NCBI GenBank assembly: GCA_022545745.1 | Contig: JACZQL010000148.1 | Coordinates: 1 to 5,355, forward strand | DNA from: Deltaproteobacteria bacterium | GTDB lineage: Bacteria > Desulfobacterota_B > Binatia > UBA9968 | Direction of reading: 5' to 3' | Length of the DNA stretch: 5,355 nucleotides | In this document: piece after piece, positions 1 through 5,355 of the stretch | Layout: each line of letters starts with the position of its first letter | How positions within the stretch are numbered: the first letter of the stretch is position 1 | The notes under the pieces: model-generated | Told to the model about the DNA's origin: nothing | What the model saw: only the letters and a program-made list of their open reading frames with translations | The model's database searches: none | Program-made: the position numbers and the translations under genes

Positions 1-36
1 CCTTACTTGGGGCGCGTTTGCGTGGGGGGGAGGTTT

Positions 37-873
37 TCACCGTGTCTCCCAGGGTTTCTCAATCGGTAGGTCCAATCGATCGCCCCATTCCTTCCAGGAG
101 CCTAGGTAATTTCGCACTCTGGGATAGCCAAGGAGCCTGAGGGCCAGGTAGGAATGGGCCGAGCGGTAGCCTCCCTGACAGTAGGCGATGATTTCTTTGT
201 CTGGAGTGACTCCAGCCTCCAGGAACATGGCTTTCAGCTCTGAGGCGGGCTTGAATCGACCTCTCTCGTCCAGGCTACGGGTCCACTCGATGTGGATGGC
301 ACCGGGGATAGCCCCCCCTCGGGCAGCGCGAACATTGCGTCCCATGTACTCATCGTCACTGCGGGTATCAAGGATGCAGGATTTATTCTGATTCAGTGAT
401 CCCAATATAGTGTCCGCGGTGGCTAAAAGCTCCTCTTTCTCTGCTACTTTCAATCGTGATGGAACTGGTGGGGTGACCTCTGTGGTGATGGGAAATCCAC
501 CTTGTCTCCAAGCCTGAATGCCGCCATCCAAGACTTGAACATTTGGATGGCCAAAGAATTCCAAAAACCACAGTCCGCGTGCAGCCCTCATCCCCGAGGT
601 CTCCTCGTAAAAAACGACCCTCTTATTTTGGTTTACTCCTCGCATGTCGAAAATGTGCTGAATCATGAAATTGAAGGCCTTGAGGGGGGCCGGACTGGTA
701 TCGATGAGGCTTAGACCGAAAAGATCGAAATGGACGGATCCAGGGATATGACCTTGAGCGAATTGTTCTGCGGGTCGGGTGTCAATCAGGCATAAGGAAG
801 GGTCCCCTAAGGTTTGATTCAAGTCGTCCGGGGAGGTCAGTAGCTCCGGACGGGCGTATCCTCCCGATTCCAT
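37..873 (-). CDS. Two-domain sulfurtransferase (rhodanese / mercaptopyruvate sulfurtransferase family)
   Basis: This 278-residue protein has two rhodanese domains, the usual size and layout of thiosulfate:cyanide or 3-mercaptopyruvate sulfurtransferases. These cytosolic enzymes move a sulfane sulfur onto an acceptor through a cysteine persulfide. The N-terminal domain (about 8-130) shows CLIDTR (28-33), GHIPGS (41-46) and LDGGIQAW (115-122). Its active-site-equivalent loop reads YEETSGMRA (89-97) and has no cysteine, so it should be structural, as is normal. The C-terminal domain (about 145-275) shows CILDTR, GAIPGAIHI and the active loop CQGGYRS, with catalytic Cys232. That loop is neither the CRKGVT of classical rhodanese nor the CGSGVT of mercaptopyruvate enzymes, so the donor cannot be assigned. 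The frame also opens at a TTG at 909. I chose the ATG at 873 because AGGAG lies 5 nt upstream and the protein then has family length. Only 36 bp of downstream sequence is visible. The gene is divergent from the CrtC-like gene. Confidence 0.93.
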   Translation of the reverse strand: MESGGYARPELLTSPDDLNQTLGDPSLCLIDTRPAEQFAQGHIPGSVHFDLFGLSLIDTSPAPLKAFNFMIQHIFDMRGVNQNKRVVFYEETSGMRAARGLWFLEFFGHPNVQVLDGGIQAWRQGGFPITTEVTPPVPSRLKVAEKEELLATADTILGSLNQNKSCILDTRSDDEYMGRNVRAARGGAIPGAIHIEWTRSLDERGRFKPASELKAMFLEAGVTPDKEIIAYCQGGYRSAHSYLALRLLGYPRVRNYLGSWKEWGDRLDLPIEKPWETR

Positions 874-878
874 AAAGG

Positions 879-883
879 CTCCT
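879..883 (-). promoter_or_regulatory. Shine-Dalgarno site that fixes the sulfurtransferase start
   Basis: On the minus strand AGGAG stands 5 nt before the ATG at 873. The alternative TTG at 909 has no purine-rich site before it: the preceding bases are an A-rich run followed by TGGA. This makes the 12-residue-shorter protein the better reading. Confidence 0.75.
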
Positions 884-942
884 ATAGCATTACTTCGGTT
901 TTGTCTCAATCCATTTTTTTATGGCCATCATCTGATCCGCTA

Positions 943-970
943 TTGCGGTTTGAGGTGGTATACTTATATT
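943..970 (+). promoter_or_regulatory. Possible sigma-70-type promoter of the CrtC-like gene
   Basis: TTGCGG (943-948) and TATATT (965-970) are separated by 16 bp. The -10 box matches TATAAT at five of six positions. The -35 box matches only in TTG. Transcription would start near 977, about 15 nt before the ATG at 992. This would place the alternative TTG start at 950 upstream of the transcript, so the element also supports the ATG. An overlapping TATACT (959-964) has no -35 partner at a proper distance. This is a consensus match only. Confidence 0.35.
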
Positions 971-991
971 CTAGATTTCGGAAATTTTAAC

Positions 992-2077
992 ATGTTGAGT
1001 AAAAGATCCATCCTTCTTGGTTTGTTGGTGACCTTCTTGATAGCCTCATCCTTCAGCTATCAGCTCGCCCTTCCCAACAGAAAGATCTCTTTCCCCCAGG
1101 ATCATTTTTCGCACCCAGATTTCAGGACTGAGTGGTGGTATTACACCGGCCATTTGGAGACCGAAGGGGGGAGGAGTTATGGCTATCAGGTCACGTTTTT
1201 CCGCTATGGGTTACGAGACCGCCAGCAGGGAGAAAGCGGAAGGCGGCCTCTGTTTACGGACCTTTACCTGGCCCATTTTGCGCTTGCAGATAAGAAGGCG
1301 AAAAGGTTTGTCTTTCGGGACAGGGTGAACCGAGGACACGATGGAAAAGCAGGTGCATTGAGTACCCGTTATTTGGTCTGGAATGAAGACTGGAAGGTCG
1401 AGCTCAAGGGCGAGAGCCACGTGATTACGGTCAAGGATCGGAAAAAGGTTTTGAAGTTGCGTTTGACACCACTCAAGCCGCCAGTTCTTCACGGCCAGAA
1501 CGGACTCAGCCAAAAGGGAGAAGGAAAAGGTCGAGCTTCCTATTACTATTCGTTGACCCGACTGCAGACAGAGGGAGAGGTGGAGATTGGGGGGAAAAGG
1601 GAAAAGGTTCGGGGTCTAAGCTGGATGGATCATGAGTTTGGCAGTGATCAGTTGGGAGAGCATCAGGTGGGATGGGATTGGTTTAGCCTCCAGTTAGAGA
1701 ACCAAACAGAGATTATGCTGTATCTGATCCGCCGCAAGGATGGTTCGGCGGACTCTTATTCCAGCGGCACACTGGTCTATAAGAATGGAACGGCACGGCA
1801 TCTCCGCTTGGCGGAATTCCAGGTGGAGGTGTTGCGCAAGTGGAAGAGCCCTCAAAGCGGCGGTACCTATCCCATGGGATGGAAGATCTCGATTCCGGCT
1901 GAGGACATTAGCTTGGAAGTTGTTCCTTTCTTCTCCGAGCAGGAGCTGGACACGCGAAAGAGTACCCGTGTGACCTACTGGGAAGGAGCCGTCCAAGTCC
2001 AGGGGGTCTTCCGGAAAAATTCCGTTGGAGGCCTTGGGTATGTGGAGATGACCGGTTATGCGGGTAGCTTAAAGTAG
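992..2077 (+). CDS. Secreted CrtC/AttH lipocalin-like protein (predicted secreted hydrolase, COG5621 type)
   Basis: This 361-residue protein has a signal peptide: a short basic N-terminus (MLSKR), a hydrophobic core (about 6-22), then LALP, so it is probably periplasmic. There is no lipobox cysteine. The mature part carries the hallmarks of the two-lobed lipocalin-like family related to carotenoid 1,2-hydratase CrtC and AttH: EWWYYTGHL (47-55), YGYQVTFFR (63-71), YLAHFAL (92-98), LSWMDHEFGS (209-218), GWDWFSLQL (227-235), YWEGAVQVQG (329-338) and GYVEMTGY (349-356). Carotenoid hydration is known for CrtC itself. Most members of this wider group have no proven substrate, and no carotenoid gene is present here, so I give the family and not the reaction. 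The frame is open from a TTG at 950, but the ATG at 992 puts the signal peptide right at the N-terminus and lies downstream of the likely promoter. The ribosome binding site is weak (GGA, 9 nt upstream). The gene appears to stand alone. Confidence 0.88.
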   Translation: MLSKRSILLGLLVTFLIASSFSYQLALPNRKISFPQDHFSHPDFRTEWWYYTGHLETEGGRSYGYQVTFFRYGLRDRQQGESGRRPLFTDLYLAHFALADKKAKRFVFRDRVNRGHDGKAGALSTRYLVWNEDWKVELKGESHVITVKDRKKVLKLRLTPLKPPVLHGQNGLSQKGEGKGRASYYYSLTRLQTEGEVEIGGKREKVRGLSWMDHEFGSDQLGEHQVGWDWFSLQLENQTEIMLYLIRRKDGSADSYSSGTLVYKNGTARHLRLAEFQVEVLRKWKSPQSGGTYPMGWKISIPAEDISLEVVPFFSEQELDTRKSTRVTYWEGAVQVQGVFRKNSVGGLGYVEMTGYAGSLK

Positions 2078-2102
2078 TAATGGCCAAGGAGTGTGGCTCT
2101 TT

Positions 2103-2116
2103 ACCCCGATCCGAAA
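2103..2116 (-). repeat. TCGGATCGGGGT element, inverted copy A
   Basis: Read on the minus strand this copy is TTTCGGATCGGGGT. It is an exact 14-base reverse complement of 2202-2215 in copy B. Paired in a transcript, the two would form a 14 bp stem around a loop of about 85 nt. On the minus strand it is preceded by further T residues, giving a run of seven. Confidence 0.7.
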
Positions 2117-2166
2117 AAAACCAGGCAGGATGAGGCGGCGAAAACTATCCATTATTACCATCCACT

Positions 2167-2181
2167 GTCTATGATATAGAC
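2167..2181. promoter_or_regulatory. Perfect palindrome GTCTAT-GAT-ATAGAC, possible operator or small hairpin
   Basis: GTCTAT (2167-2172) and ATAGAC (2176-2181) are exact inverted halves around the spacer GAT. The size suits a dimeric repressor site, but the position between two convergent stop codons is unusual for an operator. As a hairpin it has six pairs and a three-base loop and no T run on either side, so it is not a typical terminator. It sits in the loop between repeat copies A and B. Confidence 0.35.
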
Positions 2182-2201
2182 GCCATGCGCGGCATGCAAA
2201 A

Positions 2202-2218
2202 TTTCGGATCGGGGTTGA
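2202..2218 (+). repeat. TCGGATCGGGGT element, copy B
   Basis: The copy reads TTTCGGATCGGGGTTGA. Its last 15 bases are identical to copy C exactly 54 bp downstream, and its first 14 bases are the inverted match of copy A. Flanking matches to copy C go beyond the core: GCA upstream (2197-2199) and GTC downstream (2222-2224) occur at the same offsets in both. Confidence 0.75.
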
Positions 2219-2257
2219 AACGTCTGGTCCAGGATTGCACATGCCTTACGCATTTTG

Positions 2258-2272
2258 TCGGATCGGGGTTGA
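2258..2272 (+). repeat. TCGGATCGGGGT element, copy C
   Basis: The copy reads TCGGATCGGGGTTGA and is a direct repeat of 2204-2218 in copy B. The 54 bp spacing is about five helical turns, so a protein bound at both sites would be on nearly the same face of the DNA. It is also a multiple of three, so the copies share a reading frame on either strand. Confidence 0.75.
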
Positions 2273-2328
2273 TAAGTCATCACTGAAGGGTGAAAGGTTT
2301 CCTGGCGAGTGAGTCTAATTGTTTTTGA

Positions 2329-3063
2329 CTATAGGAATTCCCCTCCGTCAATCGGAAGGATGGTCCCCGTCAGAAAGTCCTGGCCCAGGAGATAGAGGAC
2401 ACTCTCTCCGACCACCTCTGCGCTCCCATGTCGCTTGAGGGGGACCCGTTCTTTGGCAATCTTTGCAAGATAACCGCTGTCCTTTCCAGGCGGAGATAGG
2501 ATTGCACCCAGGGCAACCGCATTGACAGAGGTACGCGGCGCCAATTCCAGGGCCAACATCTCTGTCATTTGCCACAAACCGCCCTTGGTTAGGCGATAGA
2601 CAAAATGATCCCTCCCCGGGCGCCGAACCCGGCTGTCAATGATATTGATGATTTTGCCCTCTCCATTGGCCGCAACCTGAGCAGCAAAGGCACGGCTCAG
2701 CAGGAAAGGGGCACGGAGATTGACGGCAAACATGCGCTCCCACAGAGCCATATCAGTTTTCGTGAAGGTGTCTGTCTCAGGGAAAATGGCCGCATTGTTA
2801 ATGAGGATATCTAATTTACGAAATTGCTTCTGAGCGGCTGGGATGATGGCTTGGGTGGCCTTTTCGTCCGCAAGGTCGGCGGCGTGGATATGGGCATCGA
2901 CACCCAGAGCCTTTGCGTCCACCTCCGTTTGCTGAGCAGGCCCCACTGAACGACCGTAGTGGATAAACACATGGCAGCCAGCCCTTGCCAGTGCCAGGGT
3001 AATCGCTCGTCCTATGCGCACACCGCCGGCGGTAACGACGGCAACTTTTCCATTGAGCTCCAT
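2329..3063 (-). CDS. Short-chain dehydrogenase/reductase of pteridine reductase (PTR1/FolM) type
   Basis: This 244-residue Rossmann-fold oxidoreductase has normal SDR length. The nucleotide-binding motif is TAGGVRIG (11-18), matching the TGGxRRIG form of pteridine reductases, with Ala12 in place of the first glycine. HYGRS (35-39) resembles the HYxRS segment with which PTR1 binds the NADP phosphate, so NADPH is the likely cofactor. Also present are AADL (61-64), INNAA (88-92) and Asn115. The active site is YRLTK (Tyr156, Lys160) with Asp143 thirteen residues before the tyrosine, the spacing of Asp181 and Tyr194 in Leishmania PTR1. Ser144 is adjacent and could serve as a standard SDR serine. 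The C-terminus ends with the usual PIDGGEFL. Reduction of dihydropterins or dihydromonapterin is a reasonable guess; another carbonyl substrate is possible. The ATG lacks a clear Shine-Dalgarno site, and an in-frame stop close upstream rules out a longer start. It lies 44 bp after the ChrA-family gene and is the last gene of the apparent operon. Confidence 0.88.
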   Translation of the reverse strand: MELNGKVAVVTAGGVRIGRAITLALARAGCHVFIHYGRSVGPAQQTEVDAKALGVDAHIHAADLADEKATQAIIPAAQKQFRKLDILINNAAIFPETDTFTKTDMALWERMFAVNLRAPFLLSRAFAAQVAANGEGKIINIIDSRVRRPGRDHFVYRLTKGGLWQMTEMLALELAPRTSVNAVALGAILSPPGKDSGYLAKIAKERVPLKRHGSAEVVGESVLYLLGQDFLTGTILPIDGGEFL

Positions 3064-3107
3064 ATCAAAGTCTAAACGTCAACTCGGCTCCTAGGGCCCT
3101 GCCTTTC

Positions 3108-4292
3108 TCATAGCAACTTGTAAGCGTATCCGATCATCCCGCCCCCTAAAACCAACCAGGCCGAGTTGGTTTTATAAGCAAATACCAGGAAGGCCGCCAC
3201 CAGAGCCAGCCCCACCGTAACGCCGTCCACCAGAGCCGAGCGACCCAGTTGCCAGGTGACCGCAGCCATTAAGCCCAGTGAGGCAACGTTGACTCCGTCA
3301 AGGAAGCCAGACACCCATGGGGAACGGCGCAGGCGCGGGATCAAGGGGCTGCTTGCCATCACAAAGAGAAATGCCGGGAGAAAGATCCCCACCGTCGCCA
3401 GAACGGCGCCAGGAGAACCTCCGATGACGTAACCGACGAAGGTTGCCGTGGTAAAGACGGGCCCCGGCGTGAACTGGCCAATGGCAATGGCATCGAGCAA
3501 TTGCTGGTCGGTAAGCCAGTGCCAACGTTCCACCAGATCGGCCCTAAGAAACGCTAGGAGCACATAGCCGCTGCCGAATAGGACCGAGCCAATTTTCAAA
3601 AAGAAAAGAGTGATTCCCGTAAGGCTTACCGGAAGCGCAACGACTGTGTGGCTGCTGGCTGCCGCAGCATGAGGGAGGCCAAGAACGGACAAACCTAGGA
3701 CTGCCAGACCTCCGGGCTTCCATCGATGCCGGATGTTTTCAAAACCCATCACGATAAAACCAGCCGCAAACAAAAGAGCGATTTCGTTAAATCCGAGAAA
3801 AAATGAAACAACCACACCCGTACCGACAAAACCGGTCAGAGGGCCCTTCACCGCGGTTTTGCCCAGCGCCCATAAGGCCTGGAGCACAATGGCGATAATG
3901 ATGGGTTTAACCCCGTAAAGAAGCCACATGGCTTCCGGCAACGTCCCATAGCGGACATAAAGCCAAGCAAGGCCCCAGACAATGGCCATAGCCGGCAAGA
4001 TAAAACAACTCCCGGCAACCATGAGCCCCTTCCATCCGGCGCGAACCAGGCCGATATGGATGGCCATTTCAGTGGAGTTGGGGCCAGGGATCAAGTTCGT
4101 GGCACCGAGAAGATCGAGGAACTGCTGATGGTCGAGCCACCGCCTGCGGCGCACCACCTCGTCCTGCATCATGGCTATGTGCGCAGCAGGACCGCCGAAG
4201 GCGATGGTGCCAAGTTTCAAAAACACCCGGGCGAGCTCACCCAGGGAACCCTCAGGGCTTTTCCCGTTATCACCTCGATTCGTTGCTTTCAT
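3108..4292 (-). CDS. chrA: ChrA-family (CHR) transporter, two-domain form
   Basis: This 394-residue inner-membrane protein has the internal duplication of long-chain CHR proteins, whose best known members export chromate. The N-terminal half has FGGPAAHIAMM (32-42), a basic RRRRW segment (48-52) and IPGPNSTEMAIHIG (68-81). The C-terminal half has the paired elements FLKIGSVLFGSGYVLLAFL (231-249) and FTPGPVFTTATFVGY (274-288). About ten or more hydrophobic segments follow the family pattern. Both signature motifs differ from classical chromate exporters, which as I recall them read near LPGPEAQQLA and TTPGPLILVLQ, so the substrate is uncertain. The frame is open upstream to 4634, but those 114 extra codons lie inside the neighbouring gene and look unlike a protein. 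The ATG at 4292 starts just before the conserved domain and gives family length. No clear Shine-Dalgarno site precedes it. The gene lies 41 bp after the membrane-protein gene. Confidence 0.9.
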   Translation of the reverse strand: MKATNRGDNGKSPEGSLGELARVFLKLGTIAFGGPAAHIAMMQDEVVRRRRWLDHQQFLDLLGATNLIPGPNSTEMAIHIGLVRAGWKGLMVAGSCFILPAMAIVWGLAWLYVRYGTLPEAMWLLYGVKPIIIAIVLQALWALGKTAVKGPLTGFVGTGVVVSFFLGFNEIALLFAAGFIVMGFENIRHRWKPGGLAVLGLSVLGLPHAAAASSHTVVALPVSLTGITLFFLKIGSVLFGSGYVLLAFLRADLVERWHWLTDQQLLDAIAIGQFTPGPVFTTATFVGYVIGGSPGAVLATVGIFLPAFLFVMASSPLIPRLRRSPWVSGFLDGVNVASLGLMAAVTWQLGRSALVDGVTVGLALVAAFLVFAYKTNSAWLVLGGGMIGYAYKLL

Positions 4293-4333
4293 ACGCTTTG
4301 GAGGTCTCAGTAACCGCTGCTGGGAATAGAATT

Positions 4334-5355
4334 CTACGTCGTGACACTGAAAAGAATGGGCAGCAAAACCCCGAGACCCAACGCGAACAGCCATAGCGCA
4401 GGTGCAGGGGTACCCACCTTGCGACGGCGGCGCGCCTCCCGAGCGGCCAGCCTGGGGTCCAGCAGCAGCCACTCGGCGTGGCGACGCTCTAGCAAAAGGA
4501 AGACAAAGGCGGTTACCGCACCGTAAATTAAATGGCCGATGAGGGACGGTAGGAGGACGCCAGCAAAGGTGATAGACCAGGATACGGATCCGCCGAGTAA
4601 TATGGGAAATAGGGTCAATGGCCCGATGAACCACCAGATCAGGCCGTAGAGGAGTCCCCAGGCAATGCCTGACCCGAAGTTGGGTGCTTCGTAGCGGAAC
4701 AGCAGGCCATAACTCATCCCGATAAGGGCGCTAATACACATATGGACGACGAAACCAAGAACAGCCGAAGAGCCACCAACCAGACTCGCCACTGACGGCA
4801 GAGCCCCTGTGGCCAGCATGACCAAGGTAAACAACAAGCCGCCTGCAATGCTGGCAACCGCTCCCCATTTGAGCGAGTAGAGGACGCGCGATCCTTGTCC
4901 TTCGGCTTCGCGGTTGATGGGATCGGACTCCGTGAAGAACCCAACCCACAATCGATCGATGGCCGCATAAATCAGGCCGACAATCAGGCCGTAGACGATA
5001 TGGCCCACAAAGGACCCAAACAGGAGGCTGCCATATTCATAGGACCAGTTTAGCGGATTGCCCAGCAAGAGCGGCATGATCGTCAGTGGCCCCAAAAACC
5101 ACCACAACATTCCGTAAGCCATTCCCCAGCCGAGGTTGGATCCGTAACCGCGCACGTCACGCTGGAACAACAAACCAAAGCTGGCTCCAATGATCACGGC
5201 AATCATAAAATGCAACGTCATGCCCACCATGTAGGAGTCGGAATTGACCAGACCGGCGATCAGTGGATAGACGTTCATCCCTGCCATCCATTTGCCGAAG
5301 GCCCACCCACCCACGATACCTGCTAACCCACCAACCACCACCGCTCGCCCGAGGC
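4334..5355 (-). CDS. Uncharacterised membrane protein with tandem duplicated domain (5' end outside window)
   Basis: The reading frame is open to the right edge, so the N-terminus is probably missing; the first possible internal start is a GTG at 5341. Numbered from that GTG, 335 residues are visible. They contain two copies of one membrane domain, about 1-135 and 157-287, offset by 156 residues. Matching elements are [16 protein letters not shown] (44-59) with [16 protein letters not shown] (200-215), [15 protein letters not shown] (80-94) with [15 protein letters not shown] (236-250), and VGHIVYGL (112-119) with IGHLIYGA (268-275). Each copy has about four hydrophobic segments. A charged loop (137-153) separates the copies. 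The second copy is followed by a very basic stretch (REARRRRK, 301-308) and one last membrane segment (about 314-332). I do not recognise the family and give no function. Its place directly before the ChrA-family gene suggests co-transcription. Confidence 0.8.
   Translation of the reverse strand, partial: LGRAVVVGGLAGIVGGWAFGKWMAGMNVYPLIAGLVNSDSYMVGMTLHFMIAVIIGASFGLLFQRDVRGYGSNLGWGMAYGMLWWFLGPLTIMPLLLGNPLNWSYEYGSLLFGSFVGHIVYGLIVGLIYAAIDRLWVGFFTESDPINREAEGQGSRVLYSLKWGAVASIAGGLLFTLVMLATGALPSVASLVGGSSAVLGFVVHMCISALIGMSYGLLFRYEAPNFGSGIAWGLLYGLIWWFIGPLTLFPILLGGSVSWSITFAGVLLPSLIGHLIYGAVTAFVFLLLERRHAEWLLLDPRLAAREARRRRKVGTPAPALWLFALGLGVLLPILFSVTT

Larger units (their letters stand above)
2078..2328. 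other. Repeat-bearing spacer between convergent genes
   Basis: This 251 bp spacer separates the stop codons of the CrtC-like gene (plus strand) and the dehydrogenase (minus strand). It holds three copies of a TCGGATCGGGGT element and a perfect 6-3-6 palindrome, listed separately. I found no strong intrinsic terminator. The nearest candidate pairs GCCA (2083-2086) with TGGC (2094-2097) and is followed by TCTTT, a stem too short to trust. Two short open frames cross the repeats (minus strand 2155-2280, plus strand 2185-2286). Neither has a ribosome binding site or a recognisable product. Confidence 0.6.

Noticed and set aside
874..909. Minus-strand promoter for the sulfurtransferase: TTGAGA, 17 bp, TATAGG
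   Set aside because: The -10 box would overlap the Shine-Dalgarno site and place the transcript start almost at the ATG, which conflicts with the clear ribosome binding site.
2103..2220. Possible integron attC site (inverted ends with a long imperfect centre)
   Set aside because: The right end reads GTTGAAA and does not fit the GTTRRRY core, and no integrase or cassette structure is visible.
2202..2272. Possible CRISPR remnant, because copy B continues as GTTGAAAC, a common repeat ending
   Set aside because: Only 15 bases are identical, the second copy ends GTTGATAA, there are just two direct units, and no cas gene is present.
2155..2280. Small minus-strand gene starting at the ATG at 2280 (41 codons), and a plus-strand frame at 2185-2286 (33 codons)
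   Set aside because: Neither has a ribosome binding site or a recognisable sequence, and both cross the repeats, so the open frames are probably chance.
3093..3100. AGGGCCCT palindrome in the gap between the ChrA-family gene and the dehydrogenase
   Set aside because: Eight bases without a loop and without a following T run do not make a terminator, and palindromes of this length are frequent.
4327..4336. 10-bp palindrome TAGAATTCTA over the stop codon of the membrane-protein gene
   Set aside because: It is short, has no loop or T run, and partly coincides with coding sequence; it is not distinguishable from chance.
4293..4634. A 114-codon N-terminal extension of the ChrA-family frame
   Set aside because: It lies entirely inside the membrane-protein gene on the same strand in another frame, is rich in Arg, Pro and Cys with no membrane or domain pattern, and the family-typical start is the ATG at 4292.

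Overview
The window is a 5.4 kb piece of a bacterial chromosome of moderate G+C content (mid-50s per cent by eye), with four complete protein genes and one gene cut by the right edge. I see no RNA gene, insertion sequence, phage gene or plasmid function. A secreted lipocalin-fold protein, a pterin-reductase-like short-chain dehydrogenase, a two-domain sulfurtransferase and a ChrA-family transporter would suit many environmental Gram-negative-type bacteria. No gene here fixes the phylum, and I do not name one.

Layout. Left part (1-991): a two-domain rhodanese is read leftward and is divergent from the next gene. Its best start is an internal ATG with a good ribosome binding site, not the first possible TTG. 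The divergent spacer (874-991) holds a plausible promoter for the rightward gene. Centre left (992-2077): a secreted protein of the CrtC/AttH lipocalin-like family (COG5621 type) is read rightward. Centre (2078-2328): a 251 bp spacer between convergent genes. It holds three copies of an unrecognised TCGGATCGGGGT element, two direct at a 54 bp spacing and one inverted, plus a perfect 6-3-6 palindrome. This is the part least explained by known features.

Right part (2329-5355): three genes read leftward with gaps of 41 and 44 bp look like one operon. First comes an uncharacterised membrane protein built from two tandem copies of a roughly 150-residue domain, with its 5' end outside the window. 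Next is a two-domain ChrA-family transporter whose signature motifs differ from classical chromate exporters. Last is a short-chain dehydrogenase with the Asp-Tyr-Lys catalytic arrangement of pteridine reductases.

How they fit together: the operon suggests co-expression of two membrane proteins and a cytosolic NADPH-dependent reductase, but the sequence gives no shared pathway. The sulfurtransferase and the CrtC-like protein form a separate divergent pair. I found no clear new defence or mobile system. The best candidates for something undescribed are the repeat-bearing spacer and the duplicated membrane protein with its matched intramembrane histidines.
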